Assembly (NCBI RefSeq): GCF_006265225.1
Contig: NZ_VDCS01000007.1
Location: 1-64,000, forward strand
Source: Allotamlana fucoidanivorans
GTDB taxonomy: Bacteria; Bacteroidota; Bacteroidia; Flavobacteriales; Flavobacteriaceae
Direction: 5' to 3'
DNA length: 64,000 nt
Shown: positions 14,780 to 24,927 of the stretch, one piece after another
How positions within the stretch are numbered: position 1 is the first letter of the stretch
Layout: every line of letters begins with the position of its first letter
Made by a program: the position numbers and the translations under genes
Notes under the pieces: model-generated
The model's database searches: none
Seen by the model: the letters and a program-made list of their open reading frames with translations, nothing else
Told to the model about the DNA's origin: nothing

Positions 14780-15775
14780 ATGAAAGACATTTTAAACAGA
14801 CTCATAAATCACGAAACCATATCAAGAGAAGAGGCCAAACAAGTCATTGTTAATATATCAAATGACATGTATAATCCAAGTCAAATCACTTGTTTTCTAT
14901 CCATCTATATGATGCGTAGCATTACTCTTGAGGAGTTAGAAGGTTTTAGAGATGCGCTCTTAGAATTATGTATTCCTATCAATCTTAGTGAATTTAATAC
15001 CGTTGACATTGTAGGTACTGGAGGAGATGGAAAAAATACGTTTAATATTTCTACACTATCGTCCTTCATTACAGCTGGTGCTGGTGTTCATGTTTCAAAA
15101 CATGGTAACTATGGAGTGTCTTCTACCTCGGGTTCATCTAATGTTATGGAATACCTGGGTGTAAAATTTTCTAATGATGAAGACTTCTTAAAACGCTGTT
15201 TAGACCAAGCTGGGGTTTGTATCTTACACGCGCCACTGTTTCATCCAGCTATGAAAAATGTGGCTCCAATAAGAAGAGAATTAGGTGTAAAAACCTTTTT
15301 CAACATGTTAGGTCCCATGGTAAATCCGTCGTTTCCAAAAAATCAACTGCTTGGGGTTTATAGTTTAGAACTTTTGCGTCTTTACAGTTTTATATATCAA
15401 AATACCGATAAAAACTACAATATTGTTTTTGCTTTAGATGGTTACGACGAAATCTCATTAACAGGGAAGGCTAAAATTATTTCAAATCATACTGAAAAAC
15501 TTTTTACTCCAAAAGATTTAGGATTAAAGCCTGTAAAACAAGAAGCTATTTTTGGAGGTAACACGGTAAAAGATGCTGCCAATATATTTGTTGATATTAT
15601 TAGTGCAAAAGGAACAGAGGAACAAAATAATGTGGTATGTGCCAATGCAGGATTGGCCATTGCTACTGCAAAACAAATATCACATCAAGAAGGTTTTGAG
15701 CTAGCTAAAGAATCCCTGTTTTCAGGGCGAGCAAAAGAGAGTTTAAACACATTGATAGAGTTAAGTAAGTCATGA
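14780..15775 (+). CDS. trpD: Anthranilate phosphoribosyltransferase
   Basis: A 331-residue enzyme joining anthranilate and PRPP. The PRPP-binding VGTGGDGKNTFNIST (about residues 77-91), KHGNYGVSS-SGSSNVMEYLG, and FNMLGPMVNP segments are those of TrpD. It lies 11 bases after trpG and overlaps trpC by 4 bases (ATGA), which implies translational coupling. Confidence 0.96.
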   Translation: MKDILNRLINHETISREEAKQVIVNISNDMYNPSQITCFLSIYMMRSITLEELEGFRDALLELCIPINLSEFNTVDIVGTGGDGKNTFNISTLSSFITAGAGVHVSKHGNYGVSSTSGSSNVMEYLGVKFSNDEDFLKRCLDQAGVCILHAPLFHPAMKNVAPIRRELGVKTFFNMLGPMVNPSFPKNQLLGVYSLELLRLYSFIYQNTDKNYNIVFALDGYDEISLTGKAKIISNHTEKLFTPKDLGLKPVKQEAIFGGNTVKDAANIFVDIISAKGTEEQNNVVCANAGLAIATAKQISHQEGFELAKESLFSGRAKESLNTLIELSKS

Positions 15776-16557
15776 ATATATTAGATAAAATCACTTTAGA
15801 CAAACGTAAAGAAGTAACCCTAAGAAAAGGATTAATTCCTGTTTCTCAATTAGAACAATCTGTTCTGTTTGAAAGTCCTACTATTTCTTTAGCAAATAAT
15901 CTTAGACATAGTAAATCAGGTATTATTGCAGAACATAAGCGACGATCACCTTCAAAATCAGTTATTAATAACGAACTTAATGTGCAGGATGTAGCAAAAG
16001 GTTATGAAGATGCTGGTGTTTGTGGCATGTCTGTGTTAACCGACGGCAAATATTTTGGTGGCTCGCTGGACGATTTATTAACCGCTAGAGCAAGCTGTCA
16101 ACTTCCGTTATTAAGAAAAGAATTTATTATAGATAACTATCAAATTCTAGAGGCTAAAGCTTATGGAGCTAGTGTTATTTTACTCATTGCAGCCATTTTA
16201 TCACGGGATGAAATCAAACAATTTTCAGAATTTGCAAAAAGCCTGAATCTTGATGTGCTTTTAGAAGTTCATAATGAAGAGGAACTCCATAAATCTATCA
16301 TGCCGAGTTTAGATATGCTTGGCGTAAACAATAGAAATTTAAAAACTTTTGAAGTAAGCCTAGATACCAGTAAAAATCTCAGCAAACTAATACCTGATGA
16401 TTTTGTAAAAGTATCAGAAAGCGGCATTAGTAATATAGAAGCCATTAAGACCTTACAACCTTATGGTTATCAAGGGTTCTTAATAGGTGAGAATTTCATG
16501 AAAACAGAAAATCCAGGACATAGTGCAACGCAATTCATAAAAGATTTAGAACGATGA
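15772..16557 (+). CDS. trpC: Indole-3-glycerol-phosphate synthase
   Basis: A 261-residue TIM barrel with the TrpC marks [14 protein letters not shown] (Lys and Glu of the phosphate/catalytic region), [51 protein letters not shown] and VSESGI. It converts CdRP to indole-glycerol phosphate. Unlike in enterics it is not fused to TrpF. It overlaps both neighbours by 4 bases. Confidence 0.96.
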   Translation: MNILDKITLDKRKEVTLRKGLIPVSQLEQSVLFESPTISLANNLRHSKSGIIAEHKRRSPSKSVINNELNVQDVAKGYEDAGVCGMSVLTDGKYFGGSLDDLLTARASCQLPLLRKEFIIDNYQILEAKAYGASVILLIAAILSRDEIKQFSEFAKSLNLDVLLEVHNEEELHKSIMPSLDMLGVNNRNLKTFEVSLDTSKNLSKLIPDDFVKVSESGISNIEAIKTLQPYGYQGFLIGENFMKTENPGHSATQFIKDLER

Positions 16558-18377
16558 AATTAAAAGTTTGTGGTATGAAATATCAAGATAATATAGCGCA
16601 AGTTGCGGCATTGCAGCCTGATTATCTTGGTTTTATTTTTTACAAGAAAACCCCGAGACACTTTGACACTAAAATTCCAGAACTACCTGAAAACATAAAA
16701 AAAGTAGGTGTTTTTGTGAATGAAGAAGTTGGCACAATTATACAAAAAGTTAACGAATTTAAGCTAGACGCCGTGCAATTGCATGGCGAAGAATCACCTT
16801 ATTTTTGCAGTATTTTACAATCTACCACATTACTATCTAGACCAATAGAACTTATTAAAGTATTTTCTGTACTAGATGGGTTTAACTTTGAGATACTAGA
16901 AGCTTTTGAAAATGTTTGTGACTACTTTTTATTTGACACTAAAGGGAAGTTACCTGGCGGAAACGGCTATCAGTTTGATTGGAGCCTTTTAAACCACTAT
17001 CCATCAACAAAACCATTTTTTTTAAGTGGTGGCATTGGCCTAGATCAAGTAGATGAGATAAAGCAATTTAAAGCTAGTGAGGCTTCAAAATACTGCTATG
17101 CCATTGATGTTAATAGTAAATTTGAAAAAGAACCTGGATTAAAAAACATATCCGCACTAAAAGAGTTTATTAATAAATTGAGTGATAAAAAAATGCAAAA
17201 TTACAATGTAGACGACAAAGGATACTATGGTGAGTTTGGAGGTGCATTTATTCCAGAAATGCTATACCCTAATGTAGAAGAATTGCGTCAAAATTATTTA
17301 AAAATCATGGCTGAACCAGATTTTCAAAAACAATTTGATCAGCTTTTAAAGGATTATGTTGGGCGTCCTTCTCCCTTATATTTTGCAAAACGTCTTTCTG
17401 AAAAATACAACACAAAGATCTATTTAAAACGTGAAGATTTAAATCATACAGGCGCTCATAAAATAAACAATACCATTGGTCAGATTTTAATGGCCAAACG
17501 TTTAGGTAAAACCAGAATTATTGCCGAAACAGGTGCTGGTCAGCATGGTGTTGCCACAGCAACCGTTTGTGCACTTATGGGCTTAGAATGTATTGTTTAT
17601 ATGGGCGAAATTGATATTGCCAGACAAGCGCCCAACGTTGCAAGAATGAAAATGCTAGGTGCTACAGTTGTGCCTGCATTATCGGGTAGTCGTACGTTAA
17701 AAGACGCTACTAACGAAGCTATCCGCGATTGGATTAACAACCCCGTTAACACACATTACATCATTGGGTCTGCAATTGGTCCACACCCCTATCCTGATAT
17801 GGTAACACGTTTTCAGGCTGTGATTTCAGAAGAAATTAAAACGCAACTTAAAACACATGAGGGTAGAGAAAACCCAGATTATGTGGTAGCCTGTATAGGT
17901 GGCGGAAGTAATGCGGCAGGTACTTATTATCACTATTTACATGAAGAAGATGTGAATATTATTGCGGTTGAAGCGGCTGGTTTAGGTGTAGATTCTGGCG
18001 AAAGTGCTGCAACATCTGTTTTAGGGAAGGAAGGTATTATTCACGGTTGTAAAACCTTATTAATGCAAACTAAAGATGGTCAAATTACCGAACCCTACTC
18101 TATTTCGGCAGGTTTAGATTATCCTGGTGTTGGCCCCATGCATGCGCACTTATGCAAAACAGGGCGCGCTGAATTTATGGCAATAACAGATGATGATGCT
18201 ATGAAGGCCGGACTTGAACTTTGTAAGCTTGAAGGTATTATTCCTGCCATAGAAAGTTCACATGCTCTTGCTATTTTTAAACATAAAACATTTAAACCTG
18301 ATGACGTTGTAGTAATGAGTTTATCTGGTAGAGGTGACAAAGATTTACAAAACTATATTGAGTATTTTAAAATTTAA
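16554..18377 (+). CDS. trpFB: TrpF-TrpB fusion: phosphoribosylanthranilate isomerase / tryptophan synthase beta
   Basis: One uninterrupted frame of 607 codons holds two enzymes. Residues 1-213 are TrpF ([11 protein letters not shown] at the start with catalytic Cys, [21 protein letters not shown] with catalytic Asp, [11 protein letters not shown]). From Met214 (17193) comes a complete TrpB ([16 protein letters not shown] Lys in [34 protein letters not shown]-type ending). No linker is present: the fusion point is [10 protein letters not shown], across a run of seven A. Normally these are separate genes. Either one bifunctional chain is made, or TrpB is also started at Met214. All key residues of both parts are present. 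Confidence 0.93.
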   Translation: MKLKVCGMKYQDNIAQVAALQPDYLGFIFYKKTPRHFDTKIPELPENIKKVGVFVNEEVGTIIQKVNEFKLDAVQLHGEESPYFCSILQSTTLLSRPIELIKVFSVLDGFNFEILEAFENVCDYFLFDTKGKLPGGNGYQFDWSLLNHYPSTKPFFLSGGIGLDQVDEIKQFKASEASKYCYAIDVNSKFEKEPGLKNISALKEFINKLSDKKMQNYNVDDKGYYGEFGGAFIPEMLYPNVEELRQNYLKIMAEPDFQKQFDQLLKDYVGRPSPLYFAKRLSEKYNTKIYLKREDLNHTGAHKINNTIGQILMAKRLGKTRIIAETGAGQHGVATATVCALMGLECIVYMGEIDIARQAPNVARMKMLGATVVPALSGSRTLKDATNEAIRDWINNPVNTHYIIGSAIGPHPYPDMVTRFQAVISEEIKTQLKTHEGRENPDYVVACIGGGSNAAGTYYHYLHEEDVNIIAVEAAGLGVDSGESAATSVLGKEGIIHGCKTLLMQTKDGQITEPYSISAGLDYPGVGPMHAHLCKTGRAEFMAITDDDAMKAGLELCKLEGIIPAIESSHALAIFKHKTFKPDDVVVMSLSGRGDKDLQNYIEYFKI

Positions 18378-18389
18378 ACGAGTTACCCT

Positions 18390-18472
18390 GCGTTAGGGAT
18401 TGAACGGCCTGTATGAGCTCCCAGACAAAGGAAGGAGCAAGTAGTGAAAGCCCGACCCTTGTGGTAACGCCC
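18390..18472 (+). repeat. Dispersed structured repeat, copy 1, inside the trp operon
   Basis: An 83-base element between trpB and trpA. GCGTTAGGG at the start and GCCCGACC...AACGCCC at the end match copy 2 (55903-55979). Possible pairings: GCGTT (18390-18394) with AACGC (18466-18470); GGG (18396-18398) with CCC (18451-18453); GCTCC with GGAGC as an inner hairpin; ACC with GGT in the last arm. An extra GTTACC (18382-18387) can pair with GGTAAC (18463-18468). The result is a cloverleaf-like RNA. The conserved GAAAGCCCGACCC is single-stranded or half-paired. It may belong to a known flavobacterial RNA or repeat family (Rfam Flavo-1 is one candidate), which I cannot check. Confidence 0.75.
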
Positions 18473-18488
18473 AAAATTGACGACTGAA

Positions 18489-19253
18489 ATGAATCGTATT
18501 CAAAAGAAATTACAAGAAGACAAAAAGTTATTATCTATATACTTTACTGCAGGATATCCTCATTTAAATGACACCGTTTCTATCATACAAGATTTAGAAA
18601 AAAATGGTGTTGATATGATTGAAATTGGATTGCCTTTTAGTGATCCGTTGGCTGATGGCCCTACTATTCAAGACAGCTCTACTGCGGCTTTAAAAAATGG
18701 CATGACTACCGAAGTGCTGTTTAGTCAACTTAAAGACATTAGGAAAACAGTAAGTATTCCATTAATTATTATGGGCTATTTTAACCCTGTATACCAATAT
18801 GGTGTGGAAGCCTTTTGTAAAAAATGTCAGGAATTAGGCATTGATGGCCTAATCCTTCCAGATTTACCTGTTGATGTGTACCAAGAAAAGTATCAGGCTA
18901 TTTTTGAAAAGTACGGACTAGTAAACGTATTTTTAATAACACCGCAAACAAGTGAGGAACGCATACGATACATTGACGCTGTTTCTAACGGATTTATTTA
19001 CATGGTAAGTACCGCTAGTGTTACAGGAAGCCAGTCTGGTTTTGGTGATGTCCAAACCGAATATTTTGAGCGTATATCAAATATGAATCTTAAAAACCCG
19101 CAAATTGTAGGTTTTGGGATTTCAGACAACAAAACATTTACTACTGCTACTACATACACTAAAGGAGCTATTATTGGAAGTGCGTTTATTAAACACCTTA
19201 CAAGCACAGGTACTAAGCATATCGGTGATTTTGTAAAAAAAGTAATTTCTTAA
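18489..19253 (+). CDS. trpA: Tryptophan synthase alpha subunit
   Basis: A 254-residue TIM barrel that cleaves indole-glycerol phosphate and passes indole to TrpB. Catalytic Glu is in DMIEIGLPFSDPLADGP, catalytic Asp in DGLILPDLPVD, and the phosphate site in VGFGISD and GAIIGSAFIK. I start at the ATG at 18489 (MNRIQKKLQED); an upstream TTG at 18477 in the repeat's edge would add four residues and is unlikely. It is separated from trpB by 111 bases holding the repeat, the only large gap in the operon. Confidence 0.95.
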   Translation: MNRIQKKLQEDKKLLSIYFTAGYPHLNDTVSIIQDLEKNGVDMIEIGLPFSDPLADGPTIQDSSTAALKNGMTTEVLFSQLKDIRKTVSIPLIIMGYFNPVYQYGVEAFCKKCQELGIDGLILPDLPVDVYQEKYQAIFEKYGLVNVFLITPQTSEERIRYIDAVSNGFIYMVSTASVTGSQSGFGDVQTEYFERISNMNLKNPQIVGFGISDNKTFTTATTYTKGAIIGSAFIKHLTSTGTKHIGDFVKKVIS

Positions 19254-19274
19254 ACACCTTAAAACCTATTTACT

Positions 19275-20006
19275 ATGAAAAACCATTTTACTGCTATCAT
19301 TTTTGCCGTGGCCATAATAACTGCCGCTTTTATTTTTGGTAATGCCGTAGTAAATAGAAATCAAAAAGATGGTACCATTGCTGTTACTGGATTAGGAAAA
19401 ACAGACTTTACATCAGATCTTATTGTTTGGGAGGCTAAATTTTCACAAAGCAACCTATCTTTAAAAGATGGATATTCTAAATTAAAACAAGATAGAATTA
19501 CTATTTTAGAGTATTTAAAAGCTAATGGATTACCCGATAGTGTGATTGTTTTTAGTGCCGTTGAAACGAAAAAAAACACCAAACCCAATTACTCTGAAAA
19601 TGGTAAATATTTGGGTGAAACTTTTATTGGCTATACCTTAATGCAAACCGTTCACGTAGATTCAAAAGCTGTAGAATTGGTTGAAACGATTTCAAGAGAA
19701 GTTACCGATTTACTAAACAAAGGGATTCAACTGTATTCCATAGCGCCGCGGTATTATTACACAAAACTAGAAGATTTAAAAATAGAAATGATAGCACAAG
19801 CGACTGAAAATGCTAATCTTCGTGCTAAACGCATTGCCGAAAATTCAGGAGCAAAATTGAATGATTTAGTAAGCGCCAATATGGGCATCTTTCAAATTAC
19901 AGGTCAGAATTCCAATGAAAACTATTCTTGGGGTGGTGTTTACAATACGTCTTCAAAGGAAAAAACGGCATCTATTACCATGAAACTCATTTACAAGGTT
20001 GACTAA
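19275..20006 (+). CDS. SIMPL (DUF541) family protein
   Basis: A 243-residue protein with an N-terminal hydrophobic anchor (about residues 5-24) and a SIMPL domain: GTIAVTGLGKTDFTSDLIVW at the start, NGLPDSVIVFSAVETKKN, and the late NANLRAKRIAENSGAKLNDL helix typical of the family. Such proteins lie in the periplasm; their function is unclear. It starts 21 bases after trpA and ends 14 bases before trmL, so it may be transcribed with the trp operon. Confidence 0.88.
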   Translation: MKNHFTAIIFAVAIITAAFIFGNAVVNRNQKDGTIAVTGLGKTDFTSDLIVWEAKFSQSNLSLKDGYSKLKQDRITILEYLKANGLPDSVIVFSAVETKKNTKPNYSENGKYLGETFIGYTLMQTVHVDSKAVELVETISREVTDLLNKGIQLYSIAPRYYYTKLEDLKIEMIAQATENANLRAKRIAENSGAKLNDLVSANMGIFQITGQNSNENYSWGGVYNTSSKEKTASITMKLIYKVD

Positions 20007-20020
20007 TTCTATTTACTACC

Positions 20021-20473
20021 ATGCCTTTTAATATTGTTCTGATTGAACCCGAAATACCTAATAATACTGGAAATATTGGACGATTAGCACTGGCAACAGG
20101 TTCACACTTGCATATTGTTAAACCTACTGGATTTGAAATTAACGACAGCAAATTAAAACGTGCTGGATTAGATTATTGGCAACATCTTTCTGTGTTTTAC
20201 TATGAAAATGTTCAAGACTTTTTCGCCACACACAAAGATAAAACTATGGTATTCTTATCTAGCCACGGCACACAAAACCACTGGGATATTGATTTTCAAG
20301 ATAATATGTTTTTTGTTTTTGGTAGAGAATCTGTTGGCCTACCCAAACCTTTATTAAATAAGCATCAAGACAAATTGTTTAAAATTCCTTTGTATTCAAA
20401 AAAAGTTAGGAGTTTAAATCTGGCCAATGCCGTTAGTATTGTTGTCTATGAAGGGTTGAAAAATATTCAATAG
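20021..20473 (+). CDS. trmL: tRNA (cytidine(34)-2'-O)-methyltransferase
   Basis: A 150-residue SPOUT methyltransferase, the usual TrmL length. Family marks are EPEIPNNTGNIGRLALATG at about residues 9-27, the FVFGRESVGLP motif and the knotted C-terminal IPLYSKKVRSLNLANAVSIV with SAM-binding loop. It 2'-O-methylates the wobble base of tRNA-Leu isoacceptors in studied bacteria. It is the last gene of the probable trp-SIMPL-trmL string. Confidence 0.93.
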   Translation: MPFNIVLIEPEIPNNTGNIGRLALATGSHLHIVKPTGFEINDSKLKRAGLDYWQHLSVFYYENVQDFFATHKDKTMVFLSSHGTQNHWDIDFQDNMFFVFGRESVGLPKPLLNKHQDKLFKIPLYSKKVRSLNLANAVSIVVYEGLKNIQ

Positions 20474-20538
20474 TGCATTAAACTATTTTGTAAAAAAAGA
20501 GTCTAAGTTCAGATTAACAATTTAATTCATTAAAAAGA

Positions 20539-20844
20539 ATGAAACATTCAATTTTAAAATTGGGAGCATGTGCTCTAGTTTTCTTCGCTTTTTCTTCCAT
20601 TCAAGCTCAAGAAAAGAAAGAACCTAACTTTGACAAAATGCTTGAAAGATTTGATGCCGACAAAAACGGAACTATCTCGCTAGAAGAGTTTAAATCTGCC
20701 AAGCGAAAAAATGAGGTACCTGAGGAACGCTTAGAGAAAAACTTTGCGCATTTAGATTCAGATAGTAATGGAGAAGTTACTTTAGAAGAACTACAAACTA
20801 ATTGGGGAAAGGGTAAAGAAAAAGGTAAAAAGAAGAAACAATAG
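20539..20844 (+). CDS. Secreted EF-hand protein
   Basis: A 101-residue protein with a signal peptide (cleavage after about residue 23, IQAQ) and two EF-hand calcium loops, DADKNGTISLEE (39-50) and DSDSNGEVTLEE (73-84), both with Asp at 1, 3 and Asn or Asp at 5 and Glu at 12, so both should bind calcium. The C-terminus is a Lys-rich tail. Role unknown; probably a periplasmic calcium buffer or sensor. Confidence 0.85.
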   Translation: MKHSILKLGACALVFFAFSSIQAQEKKEPNFDKMLERFDADKNGTISLEEFKSAKRKNEVPEERLEKNFAHLDSDSNGEVTLEELQTNWGKGKEKGKKKKQ

Positions 20845-20868
20845 TTAACAAGACAACAAAATTAAAAA

Positions 20869-20897
20869 GCCCAAGGTAACCTTGGGCATTTCTTATT
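20869..20897 (+). terminator. Terminator after the EF-hand gene
   Basis: GCCCAAGG-TAA-CCTTGGGC hairpin (20869-20887) preceded by AAAAA and followed by ATTTCTTATT. Serves the EF-hand gene. Confidence 0.8.
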
Positions 20898-21000
20898 ATT
20901 CCATTTTTTAAAACAACTTTTCCTCTTTAACTCTAACATCTCTGGGTTTTCTTAAAAACTTTAAAACACAAAAAAGCAAGAAGTAAACTCTTTATGTTTT

Positions 21001-21234
21001 TTACCTTAATTTCAAGTTTTGTTTTTGAATATTCCTAATTAAATCCTCAAGCCCATTGAGTTTTAATTCATAAACTTGTTCCAGCTGGTTACCCAGTTTG
21101 CCTTTTGGAAAACCCTTATTGCGGTACCATACTACGTAATATTCGGGCAAATCAATTAAATAACGCCCTTGGTATTTTCCAAAGGGCATTTTAGCGTTAG
21201 CCAGTTCTATAAGTATATTTTTATCAGGTAACAT
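21001..21234 (-). CDS. DUF3820 family protein
   Basis: A 77-residue protein with the DUF3820 core: AKMPFGKYQGRYLIDLPEYY at about residues 14-33, then VVWYRNKGFPKGKLGNQL. The motif P-FGKY-G is the family hallmark and is also seen at the ends of some nucleases, but function is unproven. It lies 77 bases downstream of the LysM gene on the same strand. Confidence 0.85.
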   Translation of the reverse strand: MLPDKNILIELANAKMPFGKYQGRYLIDLPEYYVVWYRNKGFPKGKLGNQLEQVYELKLNGLEDLIRNIQKQNLKLR

Positions 21235-21311
21235 AGCTACAAACTCACTTATACGCTCTCGTGTTCAAGTTTTTCATGGGGAGACAGACCTATTTACAGC
21301 CAAATGTACTC

Positions 21312-23240
21312 CTACGGTTCAACCTCAACAATAGTTAAATCATTATACTTAACCAAGTATACCGTATCATTATAGTAACCACCAAACAACTTCTTTTTGT
21401 AGGCAAATTTATTCTCAACATACTCGGTTAGAGGCGCCTTATTAACAGACAAATACAGGTCATCAAAAGCCAATAAACGCAATACTACATCCATAGTGAG
21501 ATCAAAGCCCTTTACTGCTCTTTTATTGGGTGAAATATTATTGGTCTTGATATAAGATGTTACAAACGAATTAGTATCATTTTCATTATACTCTTTTGCT
21601 ACTGAGGCAAAATGAAATTGTAACTTAGATAAGTGTGTATTATTAACCTGATCTCCCTCAAAAGCCGCATTTATCTTTGTTGTAAACAAAACAACATCTA
21701 TAGCTTCTTGCTGATGTTCTTTATCTTCTCCTCTAATTAATGACGCTAGAATACTTGTTACATTTGAAGCAAAGCCTTCTTTTTGAGTTTCTAAAAACAC
21801 CAAATTTTTCCCAGGTTTAAGTGCCGCTTCAATGTCTCCTCGAGTTACAAAAAATTCATCTTTACCTGTTTCCTTATTCTTTCTAGATTTTACCTGAGAT
21901 GCTCTTGGAAATTCTCTTTTTAACTCATTAGCAACATTTGTATTATTGGAATCTGAAATGATTACAATATGACTTGTGGAATCTGTTTTTACAAAATTAA
22001 CCACCTTACGCTTGAGTAAATCATCAGATGGTCTAGACTGAAACACATTATCGTATAGCTTGACATTAGTTCCTATGGGCGATACCACAGGGACGTTTAG
22101 TAATTTGAGTTCAGATGCTACCTTATCAAAACAATTGGGCGTTAAAGGTCCTATTACAGCATCTATGTTATCAAAATCATGTCCACGTAAAATCTTTGAA
22201 ACCTCACTCACTTGATTTTGCGTATCGTAAACATCCAGCTTCAAAGAAACGCCCATTTTTTTTAAAGAATCAACCGCTGAAAGCACACCCGAATAAAACT
22301 CTAAGGAAGCATTTAAATAAGGGTCTTTTCTTATGCTGCGTTCTATGTCTGAAATTGAATCAAAATCAACACGATTTGCTCTAAACGGCAACATTAAAAC
22401 CAAATGCTTTTCAGTTACCGTAAAAAGACTATCCAATAAATTTACAGGTTTTGCTTCGCCCTCCACCAATGGACTTACCGCATCAGAAAACGGTATTTTT
22501 AGTATCATTCCTGATTTTAAACCAGACTCCTCCAACCCTGGGTTTAACCTTTCCAACTCAGCTTGCTCTAAACCTAATTTTAACTTTAAACGATAAAAGC
22601 CTTCTTTTGGTAATACTTTGTAATAACTGTATGTATCATCTACTACGTTTTGTTCTGAAGCCTCAAGATTAGGAACATTTATTATTTGTCCCACTTTTAA
22701 ACCACCTTCCAAATCAGGGTTTAACGCTTCCAATTCTTCTATAGTAATGCCAAATTTATATGCAATACGCCATTTCCCCTCTTTTGCTTTTACAGTATAT
22801 TGTTTAGTAGCTTCTACTTTCTCAACAACTTCGGTTATTTTAAAAACGGGTATTTGAAGTCTATCCCCTTTTCTTAAAGGATTAGCATAAAGAAACTTAT
22901 TGTATTTCTTTATATCCTCTTCTTCAACATTATACGCTTGTGCTAAACTATAAAGGGTTTCTTTCTTTTTGGTTTTATGCTCTTTAAACCCTTGAAGCTC
23001 TTTTGAAACCGTCACTTTTGGTTTATTAGCTGCCGAAATTGGTATAATTAGAATGGTATTAGGTTTTAATCCTTTTTTGGCATCCGGATTTAACTTATAA
23101 ATATCAAAAGGTGTTACATAATAACGTTTTGAAATACTTTCTATAGTTTCTCCTTGTTTTACCTGATGTGTACTGAAATTCTGAGCTTTGGCAGAACATA
23201 CACTCATCATAAAACATAATACTAATACTAATCTATTCAT
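21312..23240 (-). CDS. LysM repeat protein with periplasmic-binding-like domain
   Basis: A 642-residue secreted protein: signal peptide (to about residue 19), four LysM domains of about 43 residues each in residues 22-260 (HQVKQGETIESISKRYYVTP; HKTKKKETLYSLAQAYNV; YTVKAKEGKWRIAYKFGI; YKVLPKEGFYRLKLKLGL), then a C-terminal domain of some 350 residues like type I substrate-binding proteins (LDVYDTQNQVSEV, DAVIGPLTPNCFD, NVPVVSPIGTN). LysM modules bind peptidoglycan; the second domain may bind a ligand without transport. This architecture is common in Bacteroidota and has no settled role. Confidence 0.88.
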   Translation of the reverse strand: MNRLVLVLCFMMSVCSAKAQNFSTHQVKQGETIESISKRYYVTPFDIYKLNPDAKKGLKPNTILIIPISAANKPKVTVSKELQGFKEHKTKKKETLYSLAQAYNVEEEDIKKYNKFLYANPLRKGDRLQIPVFKITEVVEKVEATKQYTVKAKEGKWRIAYKFGITIEELEALNPDLEGGLKVGQIINVPNLEASEQNVVDDTYSYYKVLPKEGFYRLKLKLGLEQAELERLNPGLEESGLKSGMILKIPFSDAVSPLVEGEAKPVNLLDSLFTVTEKHLVLMLPFRANRVDFDSISDIERSIRKDPYLNASLEFYSGVLSAVDSLKKMGVSLKLDVYDTQNQVSEVSKILRGHDFDNIDAVIGPLTPNCFDKVASELKLLNVPVVSPIGTNVKLYDNVFQSRPSDDLLKRKVVNFVKTDSTSHIVIISDSNNTNVANELKREFPRASQVKSRKNKETGKDEFFVTRGDIEAALKPGKNLVFLETQKEGFASNVTSILASLIRGEDKEHQQEAIDVVLFTTKINAAFEGDQVNNTHLSKLQFHFASVAKEYNENDTNSFVTSYIKTNNISPNKRAVKGFDLTMDVVLRLLAFDDLYLSVNKAPLTEYVENKFAYKKKLFGGYYNDTVYLVKYNDLTIVEVEP

Positions 23241-23388
23241 AGTTGCAGTCTGGTAGATATAAATTTAATAAAATAGCGTCTCTTTAATATACGCAGGTTT
23301 CCCCTTATAAGATGCTCTATGATTTCTATTAATCACATAACATGCCAAAAAACAAAAAAAAACGAAACCTACAATAAAACATGAAGGT

Positions 23389-24924
23389 TTATTCCCATTC
23401 AATAGTTGCTGGTGGTTTTGAACTAATGTCATACACCACTCTATTAACGCCTTTTACTTTATTTATTATATCATTTGATGTTTTTTGAAGAAATTCGTAT
23501 GGTAAATTTACCCAATCTGCCGTCATACCATCTGTACTTTCAACAGCTCTAAGTGCCACACATTTTTCATACGTGCGTTCATCACCCATAACACCTACGC
23601 TATTCACTGGAAGCAACATAGCACCAGCCTGCCACACCTTATCGTACAATCCCCATTCTTTTAAACCATTAATAAAAATAGCATCAACTTCTTGAAGGAT
23701 ACGAACTTTTTCTGCAGTAATATCTCCTAAAATCCTAATACCTAAGCCAGGGCCAGGGAATGGGTGTCTTCCTAATAGCTCTGGGTCTATACCTAAAGTA
23801 GCTCCAACACGTCTCACTTCATCTTTAAAAATAGCACGTAAAGGTTCTACAATTTTCAATTTCATAAAATCTGGTAAGCCTCCTACATTGTGATGACTTT
23901 TTATAGTTGCTGAAGGCCCGCCTGTAGCCGAAACACTTTCAATCACATCTGGATAAATAGTTCCCTGTGCCAACCATTTTACATCGGTAAGCTTATGCGC
24001 CTCATCATCAAACACTTCTATAAACGCATTCCCAATAGCTTTTCGCTTTTTCTCCGGATCTTCAATACCTTTTAAAGCATCTAAGAACCTTCCTGAAGCA
24101 TCAACTCCTTTAACGTTGAGCCCCATGCCCTCGTATTGCTTGAGAACACTTTCAAATTCATTTTTTCTGAGTAAGCCGTTGTTCACAAAAATACAATACA
24201 GGTTTTTTCCAATGGCTTTATTTAACAATACGGCAGCCACTGTAGAATCTACACCACCTGAAAGCCCTAATACCACCTTATCAGTGCCAACTTTTTCTTG
24301 AATCGCTTCAACAGTTTCTTCAACAAAAGAATCTGGTGTCCAATCTTGATGCAAGCCAGCTATACTTACTAAAAAATTCTCTAATAATTGCTTACCGTCT
24401 GTTGAGTGGTATACTTCTGGGTGAAATTGAATAGCATACGTTTCCTCACCATCAATTCTATAAGCTGCATTTTCAACATCATGTGTACTTGCTATTAAAA
24501 CGCCATTCTCAGGTAACTTTTTAATGGTATCACTATGACTCATCCAAACTTGACTCCCCGTGTGAATATGTGCAAAAAATGGTTCATTGCCTTTTATAAA
24601 CGACAAATTAGCTCTACCATATTCCCTTGTGCTTGAAGGCGCTACTTCTCCACCAGAAAAATGAGCCAAATATTGCGCACCATAGCAAACGGCGAGCATA
24701 GGCTTAACCCCTCTAATACCTTCTAAGTTAGGATGCAAAGCATCTTCACCTCTTACGGAATTAGGGCTACCAGAAAGAATTACCGCTTTATAGTCGTTTA
24801 AGTTGGTTGGAATTTTATTAAATGGATGTATTTCGGAATAAATGTTAAGTTCTCTAACTCTACGTGCAATAAGCTGGGTGTATTGCGATCCGAAGTCTAA
24901 TATAAGTACCTTATCATGTTGCAT
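23389..24924 (-). CDS. guaA: GMP synthase (glutamine-hydrolysing)
   Basis: A 511-residue two-domain enzyme turning XMP into GMP. The N-terminal amidotransferase has [27 protein letters not shown], nucleophile Cys in [10 protein letters not shown] and the His/Glu pair [10 protein letters not shown]. The ATP pyrophosphatase has the P-loop [16 protein letters not shown], and the C-terminal dimerisation domain ends in IEWE. I start at ATG 24924 ([11 protein letters not shown]); a TTG two codons upstream is unlikely. A TATTTTTG box ends only 4 bases upstream, so the mRNA may be leaderless. Confidence 0.97.
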   Translation of the reverse strand: MQHDKVLILDFGSQYTQLIARRVRELNIYSEIHPFNKIPTNLNDYKAVILSGSPNSVRGEDALHPNLEGIRGVKPMLAVCYGAQYLAHFSGGEVAPSSTREYGRANLSFIKGNEPFFAHIHTGSQVWMSHSDTIKKLPENGVLIASTHDVENAAYRIDGEETYAIQFHPEVYHSTDGKQLLENFLVSIAGLHQDWTPDSFVEETVEAIQEKVGTDKVVLGLSGGVDSTVAAVLLNKAIGKNLYCIFVNNGLLRKNEFESVLKQYEGMGLNVKGVDASGRFLDALKGIEDPEKKRKAIGNAFIEVFDDEAHKLTDVKWLAQGTIYPDVIESVSATGGPSATIKSHHNVGGLPDFMKLKIVEPLRAIFKDEVRRVGATLGIDPELLGRHPFPGPGLGIRILGDITAEKVRILQEVDAIFINGLKEWGLYDKVWQAGAMLLPVNSVGVMGDERTYEKCVALRAVESTDGMTADWVNLPYEFLQKTSNDIINKVKGVNRVVYDISSKPPATIEWE

Positions 24925-24927
24925 GCG

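Noticed and set aside
18382-18468. GTTACC...GGTAAC pairing as an intrinsic terminator between trpB and trpA
   Set aside because: No T-tract follows the element (the next bases are GCCCAAAATTG), so intrinsic termination is unlikely; a structured RNA is a better reading.
22115-22672. Several 70-90 codon plus-strand frames opposite the LysM gene
   Set aside because: They lie wholly within a well-supported gene on the other strand, show skewed composition and no start-site context, so they are shadows.
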